DNA of 64,000 bases, from contig NZ_CP014674.1 of assembly GCF_001787335.1 (NCBI RefSeq), positions 1,902,501 through 1,966,500 of the forward strand, in the 5' to 3' direction. The notes beneath the pieces were generated by a model, which was not told the DNA's origin, searched no databases, and saw nothing but the letters and a program-made list of their open reading frames with translations. Origin of the DNA: Kozakia baliensis (lineage in GTDB: Bacteria; Pseudomonadota; Alphaproteobacteria; Acetobacterales; Acetobacteraceae). Made by a program: the position numbers and the translations under genes. How positions within the stretch are numbered: the first letter of the stretch is position 1; the number at the start of each line of letters is the position of its first letter. This document shows, one piece after another, positions 8,397-17,033 of this stretch.

Positions 8397-9586
8397 AAAG
8401 GCTACGCTTCGGTACTCTGGACCGTTATCTTTTCATGCAAGTGCTGCCGCCTTTCCTCGTCTCCTTAAGCGCGGTTCTGGCGGCCCTGCTTCTAGAACGT
8501 CTGCTGGTGCTATTCGACGATCTCGCGGCCGAAGGCAGTTCTCTGGCGACATTTCTCGGGTTGCTGACGGATTTGCTCCCGCATTATCTCGGCCTAGCAC
8601 TCCCGGCTGCGCTTTGCGTGAGCGTATTCCTGATCACGCGGCGCATGAGCGACAATAACGAGATCGACGCTTTGATGGCGAGCGGCGTTTCGCTCCTGCG
8701 TATCGCCCGCCCCTTCATGGCGATGGGGCTGCTGCTCGGTGCAGGCAGCGTGCTGCTCTACGGCTATATTCAGCCTTTCGCCCGTTACGATTTCCGTGAA
8801 GGATTTTATTTCGCCGCGCATAGTGGTTGGGCGCCCCACCTTCAGGCCGGCATGTTCGCCGCCACCTCGAACGACGCCATGCTGACGGCCGACGGAGTCA
8901 GCCATAACGGCACGGTGCTGCATCACGTTTTCATTCGGGAGAGGGAGCATAACGGCACGGTGCGTCTCGTCACCGCGCAACGTGGTTTGCTCACCATTGC
9001 CCCCTCCCAAAAGAAAACGCGGCTCGATCTGTGGGACGGCATTATCCTTACCGATCCGAAAAAACCGGGCGGGCGCATTACACAAACTCATTTCACCCAT
9101 AGTATGCGCGTGATCGATCAAAGCCATCAGGACAATGATTTTCGTGTACGCGGCGCGGATGCAAGAGAATTGACCCTGTTCGAACTCTACGAATTTCTAG
9201 ATCATCCCGAACGCGCGCACGCTGGCGGTGTGCCCAACCAAAACATCACCCGCCCGAATCTGCATGCGGAGCTGGACTTCCGGCTAGCACGCGCCTTGGC
9301 CATTCCCTTCATCCCCGCTCTTGCCGTCGCGCTCGCAATCGGCGCGAAACGGCAGCGCCCGATCATCGGGCTTATCGCGCTGGCGCTGATTTTGGTCGGT
9401 TTCGACCATACGCTGCAATTCGGTCAGGGAATCGTAGCGACCGGTAAGATGCGCGGCTGGTTCGCCATCGGATTGCCGCTCCTCATTTTCTGCGTGGTAT
9501 GCTTGGCTTCCATCCTCCGGCGCTCCCGCGGTTCCTGGCGTCGGCGCAAGCTGATCCGCCCGGCCCATTGGAAGCGCGCAGCATGA
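8393..9586 (+). CDS. lptF: LptF-family permease (YjgP/YjgQ)
   Basis: 397 residues starting at the ATG that overlaps the metallophosphatase stop (ATGA). The order is membrane segments 1-3, a beta-rich periplasmic part of about 130 residues, then membrane segments 4-6, the layout of LptF/LptG. The N-terminal LDRYLFMQVLPPF and the segment DNNEIDALMASGVSLLRI match the coupling-helix region that docks the ATPase LptB. LptF and LptG form the inner-membrane part of the lipopolysaccharide extractor. The neighbours here are lipid-synthesis genes, not the usual lptD-surA-pdxA group, so this may be a paralog for another lipid. Whether it is the only lptF of the genome cannot be seen. Confidence 0.82.
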   Translation: MKRLRFGTLDRYLFMQVLPPFLVSLSAVLAALLLERLLVLFDDLAAEGSSLATFLGLLTDLLPHYLGLALPAALCVSVFLITRRMSDNNEIDALMASGVSLLRIARPFMAMGLLLGAGSVLLYGYIQPFARYDFREGFYFAAHSGWAPHLQAGMFAATSNDAMLTADGVSHNGTVLHHVFIREREHNGTVRLVTAQRGLLTIAPSQKKTRLDLWDGIILTDPKKPGGRITQTHFTHSMRVIDQSHQDNDFRVRGADARELTLFELYEFLDHPERAHAGGVPNQNITRPNLHAELDFRLARALAIPFIPALAVALAIGAKRQRPIIGLIALALILVGFDHTLQFGQGIVATGKMRGWFAIGLPLLIFCVVCLASILRRSRGSWRRRKLIRPAHWKRAA

Positions 9587-10677
9587 AACACGACAAGCGA
9601 ATGCCGCGCTCCGTGTTGCTCGCGCATATGTCGCGCAGCTTGTTGATGCGTGTGGCGTTGTGCGGCTTCATTCTGGTCGCGCTGATGGAAATCCTTGGCT
9701 TGCTGGAGCAGACGACGCCAATCCTCGCGCGCCATCTGGGCCTACGCGGCGTCTTGACCTACGCGATACTGCACCTTCCGACCTTAATGATCCAAGCGCT
9801 TCCTCTCAGCGTGATGATCGGCGCGATTTTTCTCCTCGCGCAAATGACATTGAACAGCGAAATCGCCAGTTTACGGGCAGCGGGACTTTCAACGGTCTCA
9901 CTCTTCGGATTGTTGCTCCCCGCCATTCTTGGGCTGAGTTTCGGCGGGATCGCCATGAACGAACTCGTCGCCCCGCGCACGGAACTGGCGCTGGCCCGCT
10001 GGTGGAACGTCACCGACCCGACGCCGGAGAAAACCGCCCATAGCTTCTGGTTCCACAACGGCGGCGATATCGTACATGTGAATGCGTTCGGCGGTGGCGG
10101 GACGACACTTTACGATATGGGGGTCTACCGACGGGACGCGGCAGGCACTTTGATCGGCTCCATCGAAGCGGAACGAGCCGAGTATCGCCCCGATGGCTGG
10201 CACGCAACGCAGCTCCGAACGCTGACATTGCAGGAAAACCGCGTCGTCAGCGCCACGCAAGCTGAAGCCGTCATTCTGCCGCCCAAGGTCAAGCCGGACC
10301 GGATTTTGCGACTTGCGCAGTCTTATCCAGTGCTCTCGACCTTCGAAATCGAAGCGATTTTGCACCAGGGCGCGCCATCGAGTTTGCCGAAAGCCACTTA
10401 CCGAATGGCGATGTTCTCCCCATATGTGTTACCGATCAGCCTCTGCGCGATGCTTCTCCTTGCGCTGCCAGTAGTCTATATCCCACCGCGCACAGGCACG
10501 CGCAGCCCGATCCCAATCTATGCATTGGCCGCCGGGTTTGCGTTTGTCGTTGTGCATGGCTTGATTCAGGCGCTGGGTAATGCGGGAACTTTGCCTGCGC
10601 TATTAGCCACCATCGCCGCGCCGCTCCTGGCGATTTTGCTGGGATTGGCGTGGCTGTTGAAAATGGAAGAGCGATGA
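9583..10677 (+). CDS. lptG: LptG-family permease (YjgP/YjgQ)
   Basis: 364 residues from the ATG overlapping the LptF-like stop. Six membrane segments flank a periplasmic beta domain. The segment QMTLNSEIASLRAAGLST is the coupling region, with the conserved E-x-x-x-L-R-A-x-G. The partner gene directly upstream gives the expected heterodimer. LptB (ATPase) and LptC (periplasmic partner) are not encoded in this operon, so they must be supplied elsewhere. The downstream hydroxylase gene overlaps by four bases. As for LptF, the lipid carried may be lipopolysaccharide or, given the neighbours, a sphingolipid. Confidence 0.82.
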   Translation: MKHDKRMPRSVLLAHMSRSLLMRVALCGFILVALMEILGLLEQTTPILARHLGLRGVLTYAILHLPTLMIQALPLSVMIGAIFLLAQMTLNSEIASLRAAGLSTVSLFGLLLPAILGLSFGGIAMNELVAPRTELALARWWNVTDPTPEKTAHSFWFHNGGDIVHVNAFGGGGTTLYDMGVYRRDAAGTLIGSIEAERAEYRPDGWHATQLRTLTLQENRVVSATQAEAVILPPKVKPDRILRLAQSYPVLSTFEIEAILHQGAPSSLPKATYRMAMFSPYVLPISLCAMLLLALPVVYIPPRTGTRSPIPIYALAAGFAFVVVHGLIQALGNAGTLPALLATIAAPLLAILLGLAWLLKMEER

Positions 10678-11504
10678 ACGACGACTCTAATTCCGGCGCC
10701 GCGGACAGTTTCTGGCACGCTTTCTGGCAGGCATGGAAAAATCAAGGGTCTTTACGGACTGGCCGCAGCTTCGATCTTGGCAAGATGAGCCTTCCACAGC
10801 TTTGGATGGCCTATCTGACTTACCCGACGATCCTGCTATATTTCGCGCTGATCGTCGTGGCGTCGGGTTTGGGTGTGTATTTTCGTCCCACCTTCTCACA
10901 GTTCATCGTTCCAACTCTTGCCGTCGTCGCGATCTATCCCTTGGCGTGGTACGCCATCCATCGTTTCATCCTCCACGGGCGCTGGCTTTATCGGAATCCC
11001 CTGACCGCTAGCTTATGGAAGCGGGTCCATTTCGATCATCATCAGGACCCACACCTCCTGGATGTTCTGTTCGGCTCTCCGGCCAACACGATTCCCACCA
11101 TCGCCATCATTGTCATGCCGATCGGCTATCTGATCGGGGGATGGAGCAGTTCCTTCATCGCCCTTGCGGTCGGGCTGGTCATGACCTGCATTTACGAATT
11201 TTTCCACTGCATCCAGCATCTTGCCTATAAGCCGCGCTGGCAGTGGGTCGCTAAGATCAAGCAATTGCATGTTCTGCATCATTTTCATGATGAGGACGGC
11301 AACTACGGCATCACGAATTACGTTCCCGATCGGCTATTCGGCAGCTTCTATAAGAACGCCCGCGCCCGCGCCCGCAGCGCCCATGTGTTCGATCTGGGTT
11401 ACGATATCGAGGAAGCGAAGCGCTATCCGTGGGTCATGCGCCTGACCGGCGCACCGCCGCGTGAGCGGCCCGATGGCGCGAACGGGTCCAAACGCTCGGC
11501 ATGA
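10674..11504 (+). CDS. Fatty acid hydroxylase / sterol desaturase family membrane enzyme
   Basis: 276 residues with four or so membrane segments and the histidine clusters of the non-haem diiron hydroxylase superfamily: HRFILH (near residue 95), HFDHHQDPH (near 120), HCIQH (near 179) and LHVLHHFHDEDGN (near 200). These histidines bind two iron ions for O2-dependent hydroxylation of a lipid chain, as in fungal Scs7 and plant FAH. The start ATG overlaps the LptG-like stop. In a sphingolipid context the natural guess is 2-hydroxylation of the N-acyl chain or hydroxylation of the sphingoid base; acetic acid bacteria are known for 2-hydroxy fatty acids in ceramide. The exact position is not readable from sequence. 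Confidence 0.85.
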   Translation: MNDDSNSGAADSFWHAFWQAWKNQGSLRTGRSFDLGKMSLPQLWMAYLTYPTILLYFALIVVASGLGVYFRPTFSQFIVPTLAVVAIYPLAWYAIHRFILHGRWLYRNPLTASLWKRVHFDHHQDPHLLDVLFGSPANTIPTIAIIVMPIGYLIGGWSSSFIALAVGLVMTCIYEFFHCIQHLAYKPRWQWVAKIKQLHVLHHFHDEDGNYGITNYVPDRLFGSFYKNARARARSAHVFDLGYDIEEAKRYPWVMRLTGAPPRERPDGANGSKRSA

Positions 11505-12253
11505 CTCTTCCCACTCTGGTGCTGGCAGGTTCGCGCGATGGCGCGCAGGACCCGCTGGCCCGTCTCGGTGGGGTTGCGCATAAAGCGCTCCTGCCCGTCG
11601 TCGGCACGCCGATGATATTGCGTGTGCTCAATACGTTACGCGCCACACCCGGCCTGGGGCCGATGGCCGTCAGCATCGAAAATCCCGACGCCATCCGTCC
11701 CCTAATCGGCGACGCCATGATCTTGCCCACGGCCAAAGGGCCGAGCGGTAGCGTGGCCATCGCGCTCGAACGCCTGGGCGCGCCACTTTTGGTCACGACG
11801 GCAGACCATCCCCTGCTCCGGACAGAATGGATCGCTCAATTTCTCATGGGGGCGGAAGGCAAATGCGATCTCGCCGTCGCCGTCGCCAACCGTACCGTTA
11901 TCGAGCGCGATGTGCCAGGCACGAAGCGCACCTATATTCGCTTGCGCGACCTCCAATTCTCCGGCTGTAACTTGTTTTGGCTCGGCACCATCAAGGCACG
12001 CCGCGTGGTGGAGCTATGGCAAAAGCTGGAACGGGACCGGAAAAAACCTTGGCGTATGGCCGCTACCTTAGGTTGGGGCATCTTATTGCGCGCCGTAACG
12101 GGCAGACTAACGCGCGATGCTCTTTATCGGCGCATCGAAAAACTGACCGGCGCAAAAGTGCTTCTGATCGAACTGAGTGACGGCCGCGCGGCTGTTGACG
12201 TCGATAAACCAAGCGATCTGGCCTTGGTGGAAAAAATCCTCACACATTCATGA
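11501..12253 (+). CDS. MobA-like nucleotidyltransferase (NTP_transf_3)
   Basis: 250 residues. The start LVLAGSRDGAQDPLARLGGVAHKALLPVVG has the order A-G-S-R ... H-K-A-L of the MobA-like NTP transferase fold, where the lysine holds the triphosphate, and the acidic metal site follows in TTADHPLL (near 105). The C-terminal half contains a basic, partly amphipathic stretch. Enzymes of this type make a CDP- or GDP-activated small molecule. Because of the ATGA overlaps with the hydroxylase before it and the glycosyltransferase after it, I infer that it activates a head-group precursor for the lipid. The nucleotide and substrate are unknown. A molybdenum cofactor role is unlikely from context. Confidence 0.7.
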   Translation: MTLPTLVLAGSRDGAQDPLARLGGVAHKALLPVVGTPMILRVLNTLRATPGLGPMAVSIENPDAIRPLIGDAMILPTAKGPSGSVAIALERLGAPLLVTTADHPLLRTEWIAQFLMGAEGKCDLAVAVANRTVIERDVPGTKRTYIRLRDLQFSGCNLFWLGTIKARRVVELWQKLERDRKKPWRMAATLGWGILLRAVTGRLTRDALYRRIEKLTGAKVLLIELSDGRAAVDVDKPSDLALVEKILTHS

Positions 12254-13320
12254 AAATCGCTTACGTCATCAATTCGCTCGAAGGCGGTGGCGCGGCTTTG
12301 CCAGTTCCCGCCGTGACCAAAGTCATGCGCGACGCCGGGCATGACGTCACAATTCTGGCGCTGACCCGACGTGATGGACGCGCGTTAGGGTCAATGCGCG
12401 AAGCGGGCCTGACAGTTCATGTGCGCGAGGGCAACAAACGCGATCATCTCTCAGCATTGCGTTGGCTGGACCAAGAAATCGCGCAACTGCGCCCCACACA
12501 TATCTGGACTTCCTTGACGCGCGCCACGCTTCTTGGCCAATTAGTCGGCCTGAAGCGGGCCATTCCTGTCGTTAGTTGGCAGCATTCCGCGCGCCTCAAA
12601 CCCGCCAACGCACGCCTGCTTCGCCTCATGCGCAATCGATCCAAACTATGGATCGCCGACTCAGCTTGCGTGGAAGAAGAAACGCGGCGCAAACTCGGCC
12701 TCAAACCAGACCAACTAACAAACTGGCCGATTTTTCGAGCCGATCCCACCATCCCTGTCGCTGCCCCCTGGCAACCGGGCGAACCTGTGCAAATCGGTAC
12801 TTTGGGGCGCCTCCATCCGGTCAAAGGCTACGATACGCTTTGCGAGGCCGTTAGCCTGCTTAAAGCGATACCGAACCTTCCGCCTTTCATCGTGCATATC
12901 GCCGGTGAAGGCGAAGAACGCGCTCGGTTGGAAGAAAAAATTGCGCGGGAAAGCCTGCCGATCGTGCTGGATGGCTATACCGTCGAGCCTGTTCCGTTTC
13001 TGGAAAAACTTCATCTCTATACGCAGCCCTCTTTATGGGAGGGCCTGTGCTTAGCTGCGCACGAAGCCATGCTGTGCGGACTGCCGATCGTCGCCACAAA
13101 GGCCGGGGAAATTCCCTATACTGTTACGCCGGAGTTCGGCCGTATCGTACCGCCGCAAGATCCTGAACGGTTGGCGCAGGCATTGGCCGACATGCTGCGG
13201 CATCCAGAGAAGTTGACTGAGATGGGACAATGCGCGCGGCAACGCGTTCTGTCCCGTTTCAGCGCGGAAATGTTCGACCGCCGTGGATTGGAGATATTAC
13301 TTCGCGTCGAAGCTCTCTAA
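12250..13320 (+). CDS. Glycosyltransferase family 4 (GT-B)
   Basis: 356 residues with the start KIAYVINSLEGGGA, typical of GT4 enzymes, and the C-terminal domain containing GTLGRLHPVKGYD and the E-x7-E type motif EGLCLAAHEAMLCG (near residue 263) that binds the sugar nucleotide. It transfers a sugar from a nucleotide donor to a lipid or glycan acceptor on the cytoplasmic face. It is the last gene of the six-gene overlapping chain, and its 3' end overlaps by 24 bases the end of the convergent small membrane gene. Within this locus it could add a sugar to the sphingolipid head group; the acceptor is an inference. Confidence 0.85.
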   Translation: MKIAYVINSLEGGGAALPVPAVTKVMRDAGHDVTILALTRRDGRALGSMREAGLTVHVREGNKRDHLSALRWLDQEIAQLRPTHIWTSLTRATLLGQLVGLKRAIPVVSWQHSARLKPANARLLRLMRNRSKLWIADSACVEEETRRKLGLKPDQLTNWPIFRADPTIPVAAPWQPGEPVQIGTLGRLHPVKGYDTLCEAVSLLKAIPNLPPFIVHIAGEGEERARLEEKIARESLPIVLDGYTVEPVPFLEKLHLYTQPSLWEGLCLAAHEAMLCGLPIVATKAGEIPYTVTPEFGRIVPPQDPERLAQALADMLRHPEKLTEMGQCARQRVLSRFSAEMFDRRGLEILLRVEAL

Positions 13321-13623
13321 ATCGCGCATTTGCGATAGATGCGACGATAGATTGAAATCCATCACGATAAAGATCAGCGAAGCGCCGAGAATGAGCGCAT
13401 AAAAAGTTCGCCCAACGGGCTGTTCTTCGTATTTGATGGCAAAGCCAAGCGCGATAACGGACAACACCTCCATCACAAACGTAATCCGCTCATCGAGATG
13501 GCCGCCGAACAGGCTGATCAAAAAGCACAACGCGCCAACACCTGCACAGGTCAACGCCTTTTCGCGGCGCATCCAATCGATGATGCGCTCAAGCTGGTCA
13601 TCCGATTCAGACGTGTCTTTCAC
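13297..13623 (-). CDS. Small membrane protein of unknown function
   Basis: 108 residues. I chose the GTG start because it is preceded by a strong GGAGG ribosome site at a spacing of about 7 bases. A charged N-terminal helix of about 25 residues is followed by three hydrophobic segments (CAGVGALCFLISLFGG, FVMEVLSVIALGFAI, FYALILGASLIFIVMDF) and a short hydrophilic tail. I do not recognise a family. It is convergent with the glycosyltransferase gene and divergent from mmcB. Confidence 0.6.
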   Translation of the reverse strand: MKDTSESDDQLERIIDWMRREKALTCAGVGALCFLISLFGGHLDERITFVMEVLSVIALGFAIKYEEQPVGRTFYALILGASLIFIVMDFNLSSHLSQMRDLESFDAK

Positions 13624-13736
13624 ACGCTGTCCTCCAAAATCTTTTCTAACAAAACATGTCTTTACTAACAGGAAAGTATGAAAAGTTAAAAACGAAGAGA
13701 GGCGACAAACCAGCCTTTTTGCGGCAAAATATGGTT

Positions 13737-14231
13737 ATGTCTCTTTCCCTGCCGGAAAATCAGCTTGCCATTCGGCGTGCGGCACTGGGTCTTTGCCAAA
13801 GCATGGCATGGGCGCCGATCAACGAATTCAGCCTGCCCGCCGCCGGCCGCCGCGCCGATATCATGGCGCTTCGGCCCGATCATGGGTTCGTCTGTATCGA
13901 AGTCAAATCCGGCCCACGCGATTTTCTAACCGACCGTAAATGGCCCGAATATCGCGCTTGGTGCGATAGGCTATTCTTCGCCGTGGACGACGCTTTTCCC
14001 CTCGACCTTCTGCCAGAAGATGTCGGCGTCATCGTCGCCGGCCTGCGTGACGTGCCGCTCGGCATCCTGCCGGAATGCGTCATCCTGCGTGACAGCCCGG
14101 AGCAGAAACTTGCCCCGGCGCGACGTAGAACGTTATCGCATCTGTTCGGACATACCGCCGCCACCCGATTGATGGCGCTGGAAGACCCGGCCATCACCGC
14201 TTCGTTGCGCGCTGCGCAACGTGTGGAATAA
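13737..14231 (+). CDS. mmcB: MmcB family DNA repair protein
   Basis: 164 residues from the ATG at 13737 (an ATG at 13731 is nearly equivalent). The core GRRADIMALRPDHGFVCIEVKSG, DFLTDRKWPEYRAWCDRLFFAV and FPLDLLPEDVGVIVA is the signature of MmcB, an alphaproteobacterial protein of the PD-(D/E)XK nuclease-like fold linked to mitomycin C damage repair in Caulobacter. The E-x-K of the fold is visible in IEVKS. A monofunctional gene, followed after ten bases by the inositol monophosphatase family gene. The N-terminal extension to 13656 shows no conserved sequence. Confidence 0.85.
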   Translation: MSLSLPENQLAIRRAALGLCQSMAWAPINEFSLPAAGRRADIMALRPDHGFVCIEVKSGPRDFLTDRKWPEYRAWCDRLFFAVDDAFPLDLLPEDVGVIVAGLRDVPLGILPECVILRDSPEQKLAPARRRTLSHLFGHTAATRLMALEDPAITASLRAAQRVE

Positions 14232-14241
14232 GGAACATTGC

Positions 14242-15036
14242 ATGACTGATCCCCGTCTTATTGCTCAGCGTCTCGAAGTCGCGCGTTCCGTGGTGCATGA
14301 CGCCGCGGCGCTTGCCATGGCGATGCGTCCGCCGCCGGGCGGTCCGACGGGTACGATCAAGGGAATGCAGGATTACCTGACCGAGGCCGACGGCGCGGTG
14401 GAGAAACTCATTTCCAACCGTATGCAGGCGCTTTACCCCGAAGACGGCTTCATGGGCGAGGAAGGCGGCAAGCACCGTCAAGGCGCGTTGACCTGGGTGG
14501 TCGATCCGATCGACGGCACCTCGAATTACGCTCGCGGGCGTGACCGCTGGTGCGTTTCCCTCGGACTGATGGACGGCGATGTTCCCGTTGCGGGCGTTTT
14601 GCATGCGCCCGCATTGGGAGAAGTCTATACCGCGCAACGCGGGCATGGCGCTTTCCTCAACGGCAAGCCGATCAAGGCTTCCCCAGTGTCCGATACCCGC
14701 ACCGCCATGGTGGAAATGGGTTGGAGCGCACGCGTGACGACGGAAACTTACACCGAACGCTTCTCGGCCTTTATGGCACTGGGCGTCATGCCGCGCTCGG
14801 GCGGTTCCGGCGCATTGGCGCTGGCGGATGTCGCAACCGGTCGTCTGGACGCTTATCTTGAGATGGTGATCAATCTTTGGGATGTCGCCGCCGCGCTGGT
14901 TTTGCTGCATGAAGCAGGCGCGAAAGTCTCCCCCTTCCTGCAAAATGGCGGGCTGACCGGAGGCGCTACGATTTTCGCCGCAGCTCCAGGCGTGGCCGCA
15001 CCTTTGGCGGAAGCGGCGCAGGTATCTTTTTCCTGA
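14242..15036 (+). CDS. Inositol monophosphatase family protein
   Basis: 264 residues from an ATG with AAGGAA about 8 bases upstream. The two metal-binding motifs of the family are present: GEEGG (near residue 73) and WVVDPIDGTSNYARG (near 90); the C-terminal motif LWDVAAALVLLHEAG holds the third aspartate. Enzymes of this Mg-dependent fold hydrolyse inositol phosphate, fructose bisphosphate, PAP or histidinol phosphate. The DPIDGT and WDVAA forms fit SuhB/IMPase or histidinol phosphatase. Substrate cannot be fixed from sequence, and the neighbours do not decide it. Confidence 0.85.
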   Translation: MTDPRLIAQRLEVARSVVHDAAALAMAMRPPPGGPTGTIKGMQDYLTEADGAVEKLISNRMQALYPEDGFMGEEGGKHRQGALTWVVDPIDGTSNYARGRDRWCVSLGLMDGDVPVAGVLHAPALGEVYTAQRGHGAFLNGKPIKASPVSDTRTAMVEMGWSARVTTETYTERFSAFMALGVMPRSGGSGALALADVATGRLDAYLEMVINLWDVAAALVLLHEAGAKVSPFLQNGGLTGGATIFAAAPGVAAPLAEAAQVSFS

Positions 15037-15142
15037 TCCGCCTCTTTCGCCGCCGGGGCGAACCGGTCCATCATCCCGCCATATTCCAACGGCAGGAATG
15101 GCTTTCGCCCTGCATCACTGTTCTGACCGAGGCTCTTCTTTC

Positions 15143-16033
15143 ATGCCCCATTTCCTGCACCGCCACCGAGCGAGATTGACCTTGGCGTCGGCAATCCTGC
15201 TTGCGGCGACCAACTCGCCCATTCCGGCCTTCGCCGCTCAAACGCAGCAATCGCTTGTCGATCGCGCGACCCTCGCCGTGCAGGACCTTTTCCAAGACAC
15301 GAAACCGACATCCCGTGCGCAACGCTATCTTGCCCGTGCGCGCGCCGTCATGGTGTGCCCATCCGTTTTCCATATGTCGATCGCGTTCGGTGGTTCCGGC
15401 GGCGGATGCGTCTTGCTTTCGCGCGATGCACGCGGGTCATGGTCCGATCCGGCTTTCTATACGCTCAGCTCTGCCTCGCTCGGCTTACAGCTTGGCGTAG
15501 AAAGCTCTGAACTGATGTTGTTCATCATGTCCGATCGTGGCTTGCAAGCGCTTCTCGATAGCCAGTTCAAATTCAGTGCGGGCGCTTCCGCCTCATTCGC
15601 GAATATGGGCAGCGGCATTGAGGACGGCACGGCGGGCGCTTCCAATACCGACATCATGGCGCTTCAAAAATCTCAGGGTCTTTTCGCGGGCGCCTCTCTT
15701 GGCGGCTCGAAGCTCACAGTCAATAGCGGCGCCAATCGCAGCTACTATAACCAGACTGTGGGGCCGGAAGACATCGTCATTACCATGCGCGTGAACAACC
15801 CCGGTGCGGACCCGTTGCGCAGCATGCTGATGCGTGTCGCCAAAGTGCAGACAACCGCTAACGCCGTCGCGACGCCCGTCCGTCAGGCCGCCGCCAATGC
15901 AGCTGCTGCCTCAACGAACACACCTATTTCTGGTAGCCCCTACCCTGCCAATTACGATAGCCGTCGTTCCTACAGCAGCCAATCGGCAGGCACAGTCTCC
16001 AGCCAAGCGCTACCGCCCCCACCAAGAAAATAA
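15143..16033 (+). CDS. Secreted SYLF-domain (Ysc84-like) lipid-binding protein
   Basis: 296 residues. A signal peptide (basic MPHFLHRHRAR, hydrophobic core, cleavage near AFAAQ) is followed by the SYLF/DUF500 domain, recognisable by the order of glycine-rich strands with SELMLFIMSDRGLQALL, FKFSAGASASF and GLFAGASLGGSKL. Family members bind membranes; bacterial versions are periplasmic or outer-membrane-associated with unclear function. The C-terminal 70 residues are rich in alanine, serine and proline and look unstructured. The gene is convergent with mltG, only six bases apart. Confidence 0.8.
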   Translation: MPHFLHRHRARLTLASAILLAATNSPIPAFAAQTQQSLVDRATLAVQDLFQDTKPTSRAQRYLARARAVMVCPSVFHMSIAFGGSGGGCVLLSRDARGSWSDPAFYTLSSASLGLQLGVESSELMLFIMSDRGLQALLDSQFKFSAGASASFANMGSGIEDGTAGASNTDIMALQKSQGLFAGASLGGSKLTVNSGANRSYYNQTVGPEDIVITMRVNNPGADPLRSMLMRVAKVQTTANAVATPVRQAAANAAAASTNTPISGSPYPANYDSRRSYSSQSAGTVSSQALPPPPRK

Positions 16034-16039
16034 AGACGT

Positions 16040-17017
16040 TTAGTGAATCATGCCGCTTCGTGCGGCACGGTAAGCGCTGACGTTCTTGTTATGCTCGCTC
16101 AAGCTCGCCGCGAAAGAATGACCGCCGGTGCCGGTGGCCACGAAATAAAGCGCATCGCCCGGTGCCGGGTGCGCCACCGCTTCCAAAGACGCCCGCCCTG
16201 GCGAGCAAATAGGCTGCGGCGGCAATCCGGCAATGACATAGGTATTGTTCGGCCCGGTTTCAGCCAGATCGGCATGAGTAAGCGGGCGGCTCAGTTCGCC
16301 CCAACCTTGGCTAAGATCGTAAATCGTCGTTGGATCGGATTGTAACCGCATCCCTAACTTCAGCCGGTTAAGAAAAACACGCGCTATTTCAGGGCGTTCC
16401 GCCGGAATACCCGTCTCGCGTTCCACGATAGACGCCAGGACCAATAAGGCATGTGGATCGGGCAACGGCACCGTCGGGTCTCGATTTTCCCAAACCGAGG
16501 CCAGCGTACGGTCCATCATTTTTTCCAACCGTGCAGCGATTGTGGCACGTGGCGTGTTCAGCAGGAACGAAACCGTTTGCGGGAGCAGATTCCCCTCCTG
16601 CAACGGCGGCAATAATCCGCTGAGCGTCGGGGTCTCTTCCAAAAGGGCCGCAATCCGGCGCGCGGTCCAGCCTTCCGGAATGGTCAGGCGGTGCTCCACA
16701 GGCGGCGCATGGCGCAAAATCGTCAGAACATCATGGATGGAAACGTGCGCGGGGAAAGCAAATTCCGATGCGCGCAGCGGGCCTTCCTGGCGTGTCAGCT
16801 TGACGGCAGCCTGGAAGACCCAGAGATCGAGCGTATCGGTATGGAGAATACCAGCGTCGCCCAACGCATGAGCTACGATAAGCGTGCCACCGCGTGGTAC
16901 GAGTTGATTGCGCCCTGCCGTCAACGGGCCAGGACGCTCATAGAGCCACCAGCCGCCCCCAACGGAAACAGCAAGTGCTAGAACCAGCACGGCAAACAGC
17001 AGCCAGAGTTTCCTCAC
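16040..17017 (-). CDS. mltG: Endolytic murein transglycosylase MltG (YceG)
   Basis: 325 residues beginning at a GTG with an AGGGG-type ribosome site. A single N-terminal membrane anchor (LWLLFAVLVLALAVSVGGGWWLY) precedes the periplasmic YceG domain. The catalytic region LASIVERETGIPAERPEIARVFLNRL contains the conserved glutamate, and LQSDPTTIYDL matches the family. MltG cleaves nascent peptidoglycan strands at the inner membrane and sets glycan length. It follows fabF by 16 bases at the end of the fatty acid synthesis cluster, a common order in proteobacteria. Confidence 0.93.
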   Translation of the reverse strand: MRKLWLLFAVLVLALAVSVGGGWWLYERPGPLTAGRNQLVPRGGTLIVAHALGDAGILHTDTLDLWVFQAAVKLTRQEGPLRASEFAFPAHVSIHDVLTILRHAPPVEHRLTIPEGWTARRIAALLEETPTLSGLLPPLQEGNLLPQTVSFLLNTPRATIAARLEKMMDRTLASVWENRDPTVPLPDPHALLVLASIVERETGIPAERPEIARVFLNRLKLGMRLQSDPTTIYDLSQGWGELSRPLTHADLAETGPNNTYVIAGLPPQPICSPGRASLEAVAHPAPGDALYFVATGTGGHSFAASLSEHNKNVSAYRAARSGMIH

Positions 17018-17033
17018 GGCAGCCGCCCCTGAA

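Noticed and set aside
14194-14943. Long minus-strand reading frame opposite the inositol monophosphatase family gene
   Set aside because: It is antisense to a well-recognised gene and has no family features.
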